The notes under the pieces: model-generated
The model's input: only the letters and a program-made list of their open reading frames with translations
The model's database searches: none
Told to the model about the DNA's origin: nothing
Program-made: the position numbers and the translations under genes
Origin: Chitinophagales bacterium
GTDB lineage: Bacteria > Bacteroidota > Bacteroidia > Chitinophagales > Chitinophagaceae
Assembly (NCBI GenBank): GCA_030832085.1
Contig: JAURJU010000064.1
Span: 62,001-126,000, forward strand
Reading direction: 5' to 3'
Length of the DNA stretch: 64,000 bases
Part shown: positions 51,046-60,103 of the stretch, in pieces
How positions within the stretch are numbered: position 1 is the first letter of the stretch
Layout of the letters: each line of letters opens with the position of its first letter

Positions 51046-51066
51046 CAGCCACCCGGGGGGTGGCTG
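51046..51066 (-). terminator. Terminator-like hairpin after the PpiD-like gene
   Basis: CAGCCACCC / GGGTGGCTG is a 9-bp GC-rich stem with a 3-base loop, followed on the reverse strand by TTGCATTTTT. It separates the PpiD-like gene from the DUF2480 gene. Confidence 0.6.
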
Positions 51067-51096
51067 CGCGTTTGTTTTCTCATGAGCAGTATGTCA

Positions 51097-53220
51097 TCAG
51101 TAACCGGCTTCCCTTCTTTTGTCAACGATTTTCATTGACTTTTTCAGAGACTCCATCGTACTGTATCCTGCAAATTGCTTGATTTGTGCCTCAAGCGCCT
51201 TCTTTTGTCCTGCAAAATCAACTGCTGCGGAAGGAAGGGCACCGACTTGATTCACTTTAATATAGTATACACCATTTTGTCCGTCAATCAGGTCTGATGT
51301 ATTAGACAAGTTCTTTTTGTAAAACGCTGCACCAATGACTTTTGTTTCTGATCCAAGATTTGGAACAAACGGATCAGCGAACCTTACCGTATCGGCCCTA
51401 CCAGCAGTTCCCCCCAATAAACCAGCGAGCTTTTCAAGGTTTTTTTCAGCTCCTGCCCTTTGTGCAATCATTTCTGCCTTCTTTTTATTCCTCAGGGTTG
51501 GTTCCACCAAGACCCTTGCTACTGATGCCGGCTGAAGACCTTCCTTTATTTCATTGGTGATCATGGCTACCACATACTGGTCTTTGAGGTCAAAAGGTTC
51601 AGAGACCGTCCCTGTCTTGTTCTCAAACACCCATTTCACAACAGCCCTGGATGCAAGTGGTCCTGCACTATAATCCAGTTCCTTGATGTTGTCTGCTGTG
51701 TTTTTGGTGATTTTCATTTTTGCAACCGCTTCATCAAAGGATTTGGGATCCCTGCTGCTTCCCGCAAACTGTGTTGCTGCTGAGGATGCCGTTGCATCCG
51801 TTTCGTCGCTGGCCACAATCGGCTTGGACAAATAAGCCACCTTATAGCCGGGTTCAAAGTTTTTTTGGTTCAACACTTCAATGATATGGTAACCAAAATC
51901 AGTTTTAACCACCTCCAAGCTCCCTTTGGGTTTGTTGAAAATGAAGTTGGAAAATTCTTTTGCAAGGTTCATGTCTACGGAAGAGAAATCATACTCCCCG
52001 CCTTTTGCTTTGCTTCCCTCGTCGTCACTGACTGCGGCGGCAAGCGCACCAAAATTTCCTCCGGATTTGATGACTGCGAAAATGCTGTCTACCCTTTTTT
52101 TGGCTGCACTGTCACTCCTGCGCTGCTGTCCTGTTTGTGGATCAACAATGCCAACAAGAATATGCCTGCATTTTACGGAATCAGGCAAGTTTTTTGCTTC
52201 TATTTTTTTTGCGATGACATAGCTACCACCATCAAGGTATGGACCAACAACTGATCCTACAGCCATTGATATGATGGAATCTTTGGCTGCCATTTGCAAT
52301 TTTGACTTCAGCGCAAATCCATCATAATAAGGAAGCGCGGTATTGTTTTTTGTAACAAAACCTCTCGCATCGTTGGTGGAATAAAAATCAGCCTTCAATG
52401 CATTGAGCTGGTTGAATACACGGGAGGAATCTTGTGTGGTTGGGTTTGCACTAAAAGATACATATGCAATGCTTTTTACATGCTCTTGCTTGAAATCATC
52501 TTTGTGCTTGGAAACATAATCGTTTATTTCTCCATCACTTACTTTTATGGTGCTATCTGAAACAGTAGTATAGGGAACACTTACAAATGAGATGGATGCA
52601 AACGAAGCATTGTCGGCCACCATTTTCTCCAGCATCCATTTTGGAACATAGGATGCCTGTGTAAAGAGAGATGTATATTTTTGGGACAGAAGATTTGTTC
52701 CAATGGGCTTGATGAGTTGCTCTTCAATGTTTGCGGCATCCTCTTGTTTCGAACTCTTTTTTACATTGTTGAACCAGTTTCTTGCAGCATTTACATCATA
52801 TGCGCCTGTTGCCTTGTCAGCAAACATTTGCTTAAATTCCTGGGGGGCATCCTCTGAAAACAAGACGGCACCAAGCTCTTTTGGTGTAACAGCAAGTCCT
52901 AATTTTGCTGCTTCTCCATTGATCATTTCTTCCTGAACATAAGAGTTCCAAACATTTTCAACAATTGTTTGGGTCATCATTTCATTGGTTTGCATTCCCT
53001 GGGACCTGTAGTTCTGCTCAACCATGTTCACTTTTTTGCTGAATTCCATCAGCTCAATATCCTTTCCGTTGATGGATCCCGCAGAGGTTGATTGGCCACC
53101 AAACAGGTTTCCGCTTTTGCCTATGAATGCATCTTGCACCAAAAAGCCAATCAGGCTGATGGCAATCATTGTGGTAAGCAAAACAGCTGCCTTGTCTCTG
53201 ATTTTTTGAATAATTGACAT
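51097..53220 (-). CDS. ppiD: PpiD/SurA-like membrane-anchored peptidyl-prolyl isomerase
   Basis: A 707-residue periplasmic foldase. I start at MSIIQKIRDKAAVLLTTMIAISLIGFLVQDAFIG, a single N-terminal membrane anchor; the 27 codons upstream run through the promoter. Residues about 60-320 are the SurA/PpiD chaperone arm, about 330-435 a parvulin PPIC domain (CRHILVGIVDPQTGQ; FGALAAAVSDDEGSKAKGGEYDF; VVKTDFGYHIIEVLNQ), and a second, degenerate parvulin-like region follows. It probably assists outer-membrane and secreted protein folding next to the Sec translocon. A -7 element lies 26 bases upstream, and the proposed origin begins beyond it. Confidence 0.9.
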   Translation of the reverse strand: MSIIQKIRDKAAVLLTTMIAISLIGFLVQDAFIGKSGNLFGGQSTSAGSINGKDIELMEFSKKVNMVEQNYRSQGMQTNEMMTQTIVENVWNSYVQEEMINGEAAKLGLAVTPKELGAVLFSEDAPQEFKQMFADKATGAYDVNAARNWFNNVKKSSKQEDAANIEEQLIKPIGTNLLSQKYTSLFTQASYVPKWMLEKMVADNASFASISFVSVPYTTVSDSTIKVSDGEINDYVSKHKDDFKQEHVKSIAYVSFSANPTTQDSSRVFNQLNALKADFYSTNDARGFVTKNNTALPYYDGFALKSKLQMAAKDSIISMAVGSVVGPYLDGGSYVIAKKIEAKNLPDSVKCRHILVGIVDPQTGQQRRSDSAAKKRVDSIFAVIKSGGNFGALAAAVSDDEGSKAKGGEYDFSSVDMNLAKEFSNFIFNKPKGSLEVVKTDFGYHIIEVLNQKNFEPGYKVAYLSKPIVASDETDATASSAATQFAGSSRDPKSFDEAVAKMKITKNTADNIKELDYSAGPLASRAVVKWVFENKTGTVSEPFDLKDQYVVAMITNEIKEGLQPASVARVLVEPTLRNKKKAEMIAQRAGAEKNLEKLAGLLGGTAGRADTVRFADPFVPNLGSETKVIGAAFYKKNLSNTSDLIDGQNGVYYIKVNQVGALPSAAVDFAGQKKALEAQIKQFAGYSTMESLKKSMKIVDKRREAGY

Positions 53221-53246
53221 ACTATATATATTATTATAAGAGTGGG

Positions 53247-53254
53247 CAAAAATA
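53247..53254 (-). promoter_or_regulatory. -7 element of the PpiD-like gene
   Basis: On the reverse strand TATTTTTG lies 26 bases before the ATG at 53220. Confidence 0.5.
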
Positions 53255-53278
53255 GGGTAAAAATGGTTATTAACAAAC

Positions 53279-53745
53279 TGTGGAAAACGGGGTTTTCGCA
53301 TGGTTTTTTACGCCGTTCTTCTGTGTTTTAGGGTCTTTGGGGTGATTTTTTTGGTTTTCCACACCTGCTTGTTCATAAACCTGTTTTGATGTGGATTACT
53401 GGACTTTATCAACTTTAAAATTGTGGATTGTTTTGAACAAGTTTTGTCTTTTTGGATCTTCATTTGAATTTTCTGTTTTTTAGAACATTTTACCCAATGT
53501 TTATCCACAGTATTTTTTTGGTGTTTGGAATGTTGAAAAAAAATAAAATATATTTCTAAAATGTTAACATCTTATGATTTAGCCATATAAAACAATGATT
53601 TTAATCAGGTGTACAGATGTGAACAATTGTGAATTGCTGTGATTAAAGGTGGAACAAAGCATGATAAAAAACAGTTTCCAACATATCCACAGTCCTAATA
53701 GTAATAGTTTATTTTATATATAATATATAATTATAAATACTACAG
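53279..53745. other. oriC: Proposed chromosomal replication origin (oriC)
   Basis: The 649-base gap 53221-53869 has no credible gene and is distinctly AT-rich. It contains six DnaA-box-like 9-mers: TGTGGAAAA 53279-53287 (-), TTTTCCACA 53355-53363 (+), TGTGGATTA 53390-53398 (-), TGTGGATTG 53422-53430 (-), the perfect TTATCCACA 53501-53509 (+) and ATATCCACA 53683-53691 (+). Directly after the last box, 53698-53745 is almost pure A/T (TTTATTTTATATATAATATAT), a candidate duplex-unwinding element. A second AT-rich stretch lies at 53529-53560. dnaN is 5.4 kb away. This pattern is what DnaA-dependent origins show; dnaA itself is not adjacent, which is common in this phylum. GC skew could not be computed here. 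Confidence 0.75.
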
Positions 53746-53869
53746 TAGATATCAACATTGAATTGCAACAAAAAAAACAATCAAAGGAACTGAATTTTTG
53801 AAATTATCCTTGTTGCTTACTTTGGGCATTTGGTTTTTATCTCGGATCAAACATGCTTATCTTTAGACC

Positions 53870-54481
53870 ATGAAAATCATCAGGAATATTATATTTGATC
53901 TGGGCGGCGTTCTCATTGATTGGAATCCTGATTATATGTATCAATCGCTGATCATCAATGAACAGGAACGTAAACATTTTCTCGACCATATTTGTACACT
54001 TGCCTGGAATGAAGAGCAGGATGGGGGAAGGTCTATTCATGAAGCCAATCAATTGTTGATTTCAAAATTTCCTGATAAAAAGGATTTAATACTCGCTTTT
54101 TATGATCGATGGGAAGAAATGTTAAAAGGTCCCATTGAAGGATCTGTAGAAATTTTGCGTAAACTAAAAGAAAATAAAGCTTACAATATTTATGCATTGA
54201 CCAATTGGAGTGCAGAAACTTTTCCGCGGGCCTTGGAATTGTTTGATTTTTTACACTGGTTCGATGGTCGAATTGTTTCTGGCGAGGAAAACACAAGAAA
54301 ACCCTTCAAGGAAATTTATGAGCTCACTCTTTCCAGGTTTGATCTTGACCCATCAGAAACTGTTTTCATTGATGATAACATGAGAAATATAAAAGCAGCT
54401 GAAACATGTGGGATATCTTCCATCCATTTTCAAAACCCTGAAATACTTCTCAGGGATTTAGAGAAGTACAATATACTTTGA
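53870..54481 (+). CDS. HAD-superfamily hydrolase (subfamily IA)
   Basis: A 203-residue haloacid dehalogenase-like phosphatase. Motif I is FDLGGVLIDWNP, where Gly replaces the usual second Asp (DxD reads DLG), a pattern shared with the YihX/epoxide-hydrolase N-terminal-like group. Motif II is YALTNWS, motif III a Lys in ENTRKPFKEIYEL, motif IV FIDDNMRNIKAA. YihX-type members dephosphorylate alpha-glucose-1-phosphate. TATCTTTA ends four bases before the ATG, a near-match -7 element. It is the first gene beyond the proposed origin and its stop abuts the feoB stop. Confidence 0.87.
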   Translation: MKIIRNIIFDLGGVLIDWNPDYMYQSLIINEQERKHFLDHICTLAWNEEQDGGRSIHEANQLLISKFPDKKDLILAFYDRWEEMLKGPIEGSVEILRKLKENKAYNIYALTNWSAETFPRALELFDFLHWFDGRIVSGEENTRKPFKEIYELTLSRFDLDPSETVFIDDNMRNIKAAETCGISSIHFQNPEILLRDLEKYNIL

Positions 54482-56599
54482 TCATTTTAAGATCTGGTAG
54501 GCAATAAAACTCAGTAAGTAAGCCAATCCTGTCATGTACAACAATTGAATCATTGGCCATTTCCAAGAACCTGTTTCTTTTTTTACCACCGCCAATGTGC
54601 TCATGCACTGCATCGCCAGGAGGTAAAAAATCAACAGAGAATATCCTGTTGCTGTTGTATAAACAGTTGACCCATCTGATCTTTTTGCAGATTGCATTTT
54701 CTTTCTCAGTGTTTCACTGTTTTCATCCGCATCTTCCCCAACACTATAGAGAGTAGCCATTGTGCCTACAAAGACTTCTCTTGCAGCAAATGACGTTATC
54801 AGGGCAATGCCAATCTTCCAATCATAACCCAAGGGTGCGATCACAGGTTCAATACTCCTTCCTATGATTCCAGCATAAGAATTTTCCAGCATTTTTGATG
54901 ACATCTCTACCTGATATTTGCTTTCATTTGATGGATCACGCTTGATCAATTGTGTAAACTCCTGTTCAATCATTTTCCTCTTGTTTCCAGGTCCAAAAGA
55001 ACTGAATGCCCATAATACCAATGAGATAATCATGATGACCTTTCCGGCATCAAAAACAAACACTTTTGCTTTTTCAACCATGGTAACAACAATATTTTTC
55101 CACCTCGGTTGCCTATAAACAGGCAGTTCAAGAATAAAAAAGCTTTTTTCTTTTATTTTAATGAACAGGTTCATCACATAGGATACTGCCAGCGCAATCA
55201 CAATTCCCAAAACATACAAACCCATCAATACCAATCCCTGTAGATTGAATATCCCCAAGATGTTTTTATTGGGTACAACCAAGGATGCCAAGATGGTGAA
55301 TACTGGCAATCTCGCACTGCAGCTCATGAAAGGTGTTACCATGATGGTCAGTAGCCTTTCCTTCTTGTTTTCAATGTTTCTTGCACTCATGATGGCAGGA
55401 ACAGCACATGCGAATCCTCCAATCATGGGCATTACGCTTTTTCCATTCAAACCAACCCTTCTCATGATTCGGTCCGATAGGAAACTGATCCTCGCCATAT
55501 AACCAGTATCCTCCAACAAAGTAATCAAGCCAAACAAAATCATGATTTGCGGCACAAAGACCAAAATTCCTCCCAGCCCAGCCAAGATACCATTGATCAA
55601 CACATCAGCAAACCAACCCTCTGGCAGAATCGATCCTAACCAACCACCCAAGGCCCCGAAACCATATTCAATTGCATTCATGGGGTATTCGGCAACCCAA
55701 AAAACACTTTGAAACATGATGAGCAGCACTACTGCCATGATCAGGTATCCCCATGTTCTGTGCAAAAAGAAATGATCCAGCTGCTCTGAAAACATTTTTC
55801 TTTTTTCGATGCTTTCTTCAACAACAGACTTTTGCATCACCTGCCGGATTCTCTTGTACCGCAGTTGTATATCCTCTGCTTGAATTTTTGTATGGTTGAA
55901 TTTGTATTTTTCCTCTATTTTCTCTATCCTATCCTGCAGTTCATCTTGCAGATCAAAAGATTCGTGGTTGATCAGGTGGTGCACAGCAGCATAATTGCTC
56001 AATGATGGCATCAATTCCCTCATTTCATGAATGGCATCAACAGCGAGGTTATCAATGGGATAAAAGTCTTGACCCAACACTTCATTGTGCATCATCTGTG
56101 CTACAGTTGACTTCAACTGGTCAATTCCCTTTCCTGTTCGTGCATTCACAACAACAACCGGAACTTGCATTTCTCTTGAAAGACAATCCACGTCAATTTT
56201 TATCCCCCTTTTTTTAGCAAGGTCAACCATTGTCAACGCAACAACCACAGGTATTTTCAAGTCTATCACCTGTGAAACATAGAGCAGGTTTCTTCTCAGG
56301 TTGCTTGCATCAGCAACAACGACTGCCAAATCCACTTTTTCTCCAGCGTCTGGTGTCATCAGTTGTTTATAAGAGACCCATTCATCAGTTCTTCTTGGGT
56401 ATAGGCTATACGTTCCCGGCAAATCCAATACTTGACAGCTTTGCTTGCTTCCCAACACAAAGGTTCCCACTTTTTTCTCAACAGTTACACCAGGAAAGTT
56501 TCCCACTTTTTGTCTTAACCCGGTCAAAAGATTGAAAATTGAGCTTTTCCCGCTGTTGGGATTTCCAATCAATGCTATATATGGGTTTCTTTTTTCCAT
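54482..56599 (-). CDS. feoB: Ferrous iron transporter FeoB
   Basis: A 705-residue inner-membrane ferrous iron permease with an N-terminal G domain. G1 GNPNSGKSSIFNLLTG, G2/switch GNFPGVTVEKKVG, G3 DLPGTYSLYPR, G4 in LTMVDLAKKRG. After a helical spacer come the membrane core with two Gate regions (SFLSDRIMRRVGLNGKSVMPMIGGFACAVPAIMSAR; TPFMSCSARLPVF) and the final spans. It is somewhat shorter than E. coli FeoB (773). No feoA or feoC is adjacent, and no FeoA-like SH3 domain is fused. It converges on the HAD gene with no bases between the stop codons. Confidence 0.96.
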   Translation of the reverse strand: MEKRNPYIALIGNPNSGKSSIFNLLTGLRQKVGNFPGVTVEKKVGTFVLGSKQSCQVLDLPGTYSLYPRRTDEWVSYKQLMTPDAGEKVDLAVVVADASNLRRNLLYVSQVIDLKIPVVVALTMVDLAKKRGIKIDVDCLSREMQVPVVVVNARTGKGIDQLKSTVAQMMHNEVLGQDFYPIDNLAVDAIHEMRELMPSLSNYAAVHHLINHESFDLQDELQDRIEKIEEKYKFNHTKIQAEDIQLRYKRIRQVMQKSVVEESIEKRKMFSEQLDHFFLHRTWGYLIMAVVLLIMFQSVFWVAEYPMNAIEYGFGALGGWLGSILPEGWFADVLINGILAGLGGILVFVPQIMILFGLITLLEDTGYMARISFLSDRIMRRVGLNGKSVMPMIGGFACAVPAIMSARNIENKKERLLTIMVTPFMSCSARLPVFTILASLVVPNKNILGIFNLQGLVLMGLYVLGIVIALAVSYVMNLFIKIKEKSFFILELPVYRQPRWKNIVVTMVEKAKVFVFDAGKVIMIISLVLWAFSSFGPGNKRKMIEQEFTQLIKRDPSNESKYQVEMSSKMLENSYAGIIGRSIEPVIAPLGYDWKIGIALITSFAAREVFVGTMATLYSVGEDADENSETLRKKMQSAKRSDGSTVYTTATGYSLLIFYLLAMQCMSTLAVVKKETGSWKWPMIQLLYMTGLAYLLSFIAYQILK

Positions 56600-56699
56600 A
56601 AAACTGCGTAAAGGTACAGCCTATTGATGCGCCCAACTTACGAAAACAGTAAAAAGCACTTCAATTCAACCATAGTTGCTTTGAACGATTGAACTGTAG

Positions 56700-56707
56700 T
56701 AAATTTG
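56700..56707 (+). promoter_or_regulatory. -7 element of the M28 peptidase gene
   Basis: TAAATTTG lies 17 bases before the ATG at 56725. Confidence 0.5.
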
Positions 56708-56724
56708 CCACAAATACCCTCAGC

Positions 56725-58365
56725 ATGTACAGGATTTTGGTTTCCCTGCTTTTTCTATCCCACTGCGCAATTGCACAAAAGTTAAACAAGAACGACAAAC
56801 AGATTCTCGGGTATCTTCAACAACAGGTTGGATATTTGTCCTCTGAAGAACTGAAGGGCAGGCGAGCTGGAGATCCGGGTGAAATTTTGGCCGCAACATT
56901 TATTGCTGACAAGTTCAAAGAAATTGGTCTTTCTCCTCGGGGAGGTGCCGATGGATATTTTCAACCCTTTTCCATCAATGATGGCAAATCCATTGCTAAA
57001 GAAAGCCGGTGTGTTATCAATGGTTTTACATTAGAACAAGGCAAAGACTACTTTCCGCTTTCAAATTCTACACCCATTTCGTTCAATGCAGAATGTTCAC
57101 CCTCGTTGAATGAAAAGGGTTTACCTTGGATGATTGATATTTCAGAGACCATGGAAGAAAACAAGGAAAATCCACACTTTGATGTATCCAACATGTTGAA
57201 CGAAAAACTGCAAAAAGCCAAAGACAAGGGTGCCTCTGCGGTTGTTTTTTACAACTCTTCCCCCAAAGAAGATAAAATATTTTTTGACGGAAAAGACCGC
57301 TCAGAAAAGTCCGCACTTCCCGCTTTTTATATTACCCACGCGGCCCAAAAAAGAATTATAAAAGACCCATCGGTTTCTTATCAGATAGAAGCGTCAATAT
57401 CCATCACCCCAAAAGTTCGCAATGCAAGAAATGTTGTTGGTTATCTTGACAACAAGGCACAGTATACAATAGTCATTGGCGCACATTTTGACCACCTGGG
57501 ATATGGAGAAGACGGAAATTCAATGATCCGCAATGGAAACATGGACATACACAACGGCGCAGACGACAATGCGAGTGGAACATCTTCCATGATTGAACTC
57601 GCTTTTCTCATGAAAGCCAGCAAGGTTAAACGGTATAATTTTCTCTTCATTGCATTTTCAGCAGAAGAATTGGGACTCAACGGGTCAAAATATTTTGTCG
57701 AAAACCCCACCATCCCGCTCAACAGCGTTAACTACATGATCAACATGGACATGGTAGGTCGCATGAACGACAGCTCCAAAACCATCACCATTGGAGGGTA
57801 TGGAACTTCTCCGAATTGGAAAACCATGATTGAATCCGTTAAGAAAAAAACCTTCTCCATCAGGTTTGATTCCAGTGGAACCGGACCCAGCGACCATACA
57901 TCTTTCTATCGCAAAGACATCCCAGTGCTTTTCTTTTTTACAGGTTTGCATGCTGATTATCACAAGCCCTCAGATGATGCGGATAAAATCAACTACACAG
58001 GGATGCTCCACATCATCCGGTTTATTCAACAGATGATTGAAGGACAAAAGGAGGAACAAAAACTAGTTTTTACAAAAACAAGGGAACAACAAACCACTAC
58101 CACTGCTCGCTTTAGTGTCAGCATGGGCATCATGCCAGATTATTCTTTTTCAGGTAACGGTGTCAGGGTGGATGGCGTTTCTGACAACCGCCCTGCAAAA
58201 TTAGCGGGCATCCTTGCAGGCGACATTGTCAAACAACTGGGGGAACACAAAACCTCTTCTGTCGAATCATACATGCAAGCCTTGTCAAAATTCAAAAAGG
58301 GTGATAAAACAACCACCCGGGTAATGAGGGGAGACAAGGAAATGACGTTTGAAATTGTTTTCTGA
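56725..58365 (+). CDS. Exported M28 family zinc aminopeptidase with PDZ domain
   Basis: A 546-residue secreted peptidase, started at MYRILVSLLFLSHCAIAQ (signal peptide) rather than 12 codons upstream. A protease-associated-like insert (about 90-225) precedes the two-zinc catalytic core: GAHFDHLGYG (His), NGADDNASGTSSM (bridging Asp), FSAEELGLNGSKYF (catalytic Glu pair), NMDMVGRM (Asp) and HADYHKPSDDADKIN (His). About 450-546 is a PDZ domain (MGIMPDYSFSGNGVRVDGVSDNRPA). It probably trims extracellular peptides. The next gene begins on the last base of its stop (TGATG), so they are translationally coupled. Confidence 0.9.
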   Translation: MYRILVSLLFLSHCAIAQKLNKNDKQILGYLQQQVGYLSSEELKGRRAGDPGEILAATFIADKFKEIGLSPRGGADGYFQPFSINDGKSIAKESRCVINGFTLEQGKDYFPLSNSTPISFNAECSPSLNEKGLPWMIDISETMEENKENPHFDVSNMLNEKLQKAKDKGASAVVFYNSSPKEDKIFFDGKDRSEKSALPAFYITHAAQKRIIKDPSVSYQIEASISITPKVRNARNVVGYLDNKAQYTIVIGAHFDHLGYGEDGNSMIRNGNMDIHNGADDNASGTSSMIELAFLMKASKVKRYNFLFIAFSAEELGLNGSKYFVENPTIPLNSVNYMINMDMVGRMNDSSKTITIGGYGTSPNWKTMIESVKKKTFSIRFDSSGTGPSDHTSFYRKDIPVLFFFTGLHADYHKPSDDADKINYTGMLHIIRFIQQMIEGQKEEQKLVFTKTREQQTTTTARFSVSMGIMPDYSFSGNGVRVDGVSDNRPAKLAGILAGDIVKQLGEHKTSSVESYMQALSKFKKGDKTTTRVMRGDKEMTFEIVF

Positions 58366-58799
58366 TGAAACTGAGACTCGATGATGACCAGATGTCGGAT
58401 AGTTTTTTTGAAGACACACGCATCCTTGGGATTGTATGCTCTCTAAAAAACTATCAGTTTTGCTGGAACATTGAACGCCTGTTGCAAATAGACTTTAGGA
58501 CTGCGCCGGACCTTCAGATCCCAATGGAAAAAAACAGAAGGTCATATTCTTTTACCGTTTATGAATTTATTCATACATCTTCCGGGAAAGAACATTATTT
58601 ATACAGCAATAAGCACGAAGGTGAATTTTTATTGCCAGAGCTCCAGCACCTTGATTTTGTCTGGCTGGTCAGAGACCCTTTTCAAGACAATGGTTTTCTC
58701 TTGCAATTGCAACAACAAATCAGGTCTATTGCAGGTGTTCAAATGGTTATTGAGGTTCCCCACGATAAAATCAAATCAAGAGACAACTTACAACGTTAA
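58365..58799 (+). CDS. IPExxxVDY family protein
   Basis: A 144-residue Bacteroidota protein of unknown function. It shows ILGIVCSLKNYQFCWNIERLL, YSFTVYEFIHTSSGKEHYLYSNK and the signature-like LLPELQHLDFVWLVRD, where the family name motif IPExxxVDY reads LPELQHLDF. No membrane span. In many relatives this gene precedes pyruvate kinase; here it follows an M28 peptidase with a one-base overlap and precedes a pterin dehydratase. Confidence 0.78.
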   Translation: MKLRLDDDQMSDSFFEDTRILGIVCSLKNYQFCWNIERLLQIDFRTAPDLQIPMEKNRRSYSFTVYEFIHTSSGKEHYLYSNKHEGEFLLPELQHLDFVWLVRDPFQDNGFLLQLQQQIRSIAGVQMVIEVPHDKIKSRDNLQR

Positions 58800-58802
58800 G
58801 CC

Positions 58803-59042
58803 ATGTGGATAGAAAAAGAAAACCAACTGTACCAAAAATTTGCTTTCAACAATTTCATTGAAGCATTTGCTTTCATGACAAAAGTTGCCATGCTTGCTGA
58901 AAAGGCCAACCATCATCCTACCTGGAAAAACACCTGGAATGTTGTTGAAATTTGGCTGACTACACACGATAGTGGCAATGTGGTCACAGACAAGGATGTT
59001 TCATTCTCTAAGGAAATTGATGCTGTTTATATTGGCCAATAA
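58803..59042 (+). CDS. phhB: 4a-hydroxytetrahydrobiopterin dehydratase (pterin carbinolamine dehydratase)
   Basis: A 79-residue PCD/DCoH-like enzyme, which recycles the pterin cofactor of aromatic amino-acid hydroxylases. The active-site signature is KANHHPTWKNTWNVVEIWLTTHDSG with the two adjacent His, and the C-terminal VTDKDVSFSKEIDAVY. It is shorter than usual (about 95-110), with the N-terminal Leu-rich strand trimmed. No phenylalanine hydroxylase is in the window. Three bases separate it from the previous stop. Confidence 0.88.
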   Translation: MWIEKENQLYQKFAFNNFIEAFAFMTKVAMLAEKANHHPTWKNTWNVVEIWLTTHDSGNVVTDKDVSFSKEIDAVYIGQ

Positions 59043-59050
59043 AAAATTCC

Positions 59051-60103
59051 TTAATATACCGTAACGGCGAAATCTGCAGCCGGCATGATTTCTCCTATTG
59101 TTTGCGTTCTATCGGACAGCCCGTTTTCAACCAGCAAGGTCCTAACCGCTTCAATGCTTTCTTTGGCAACAGCAACCAAAAGTCCCCCACTTGTCTGGGG
59201 GTCAGCCAATATGTTTTTTTGTATTGCCATGCTGCTCTTGTCCGCAAAATCAACCTTGTGGCCATAGCTGTCCCAGTTTCTATTGGTCCCGCCAGGAACC
59301 GAACCCATTCCAACATAGTCCATCAACCTGTCAGATATCATCGGAACGGCAGAAAAATTCAACATGGCGGACAAACCACTTCCTTCCGCCATTTCTATCA
59401 AATGTCCCAACAAACCAAATCCGGTGATGTCCGTCATTGCGTGTACACCTTTTATCCTGCCCAGGGCTGCGCCAATTTTATTCAGTTTCATCATCTGGTC
59501 TGCAGCCAGGGTTTTATCCTCCTCCCTTAATATTCCTTTTTTTTCAGCAGTGGTCAATATTCCCACCCCTATTTTTTTTGTGAGCAAAAGCAGGTCTCCC
59601 TTTTGTGCTGTATTGTTTTGTTTAAGATGACCCAATTCAACCAAACCATTTACTGCCAGTCCAAAAATTGGCTCAGGAGAGTCAATGCTATGGCCTCCAG
59701 CCAATGGAATTCCTGCTTCAAGACAAATGCTTTTGCTTCCTTCGATTACCCTTCTTGCCACCAACGGAGAAATCAAATTGATCGGCCACCCCAATATTGC
59801 TATGGCCAACACCGGATCACCCCCCATGGCGTATACATCACTGATTGCATTGGCAGATGCTATTCTACCGAAATTATATGGATCATCCACAATGGGCATA
59901 AAGAAATCTGTTGTAGAAATCAATGCCTTCCCGTTTTGTAAATCATATACGGCGGCATCATCTTTGCTGTGGTTGCCAACAATCAAACGTTCATTGTCGG
60001 GCATGCTAAAGCTGGATGCGAGGATTTCGTCCAGAATTTTTGGGGAAATTTTACAACCACAACCCGCACCGTGTGAAAATTGGGTAAGCTTAATCTCTTC
60101 CAT
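59051..60103 (-). CDS. selD: Selenide, water dikinase
   Basis: A 350-residue SelD, which makes selenophosphate from selenide and ATP. The active-site loop [16 protein letters not shown] has Cys (not selenocysteine) and Lys in place. Other motifs are [76 protein letters not shown] and [12 protein letters not shown]. It overlaps the end of mnmH by 14 bases, so selenophosphate production is tied to tRNA selenation. No selA, selB or selC is visible. Confidence 0.96.
   Translation of the reverse strand: MEEIKLTQFSHGAGCGCKISPKILDEILASSFSMPDNERLIVGNHSKDDAAVYDLQNGKALISTTDFFMPIVDDPYNFGRIASANAISDVYAMGGDPVLAIAILGWPINLISPLVARRVIEGSKSICLEAGIPLAGGHSIDSPEPIFGLAVNGLVELGHLKQNNTAQKGDLLLLTKKIGVGILTTAEKKGILREEDKTLAADQMMKLNKIGAALGRIKGVHAMTDITGFGLLGHLIEMAEGSGLSAMLNFSAVPMISDRLMDYVGMGSVPGGTNRNWDSYGHKVDFADKSSMAIQKNILADPQTSGGLLVAVAKESIEAVRTLLVENGLSDRTQTIGEIMPAADFAVTVY

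Noticed and set aside
53308-53508. 66-residue Lys-rich reverse ORF in the origin gap
   Set aside because: Composition follows the AT-rich DNA, it spans four DnaA-box-like sites and has no -7 element near its start.
60050-60075. Possible selenocysteine at the SelD active site
   Set aside because: The codon translates as Cys in GAGCGCK; no in-frame TGA is present.
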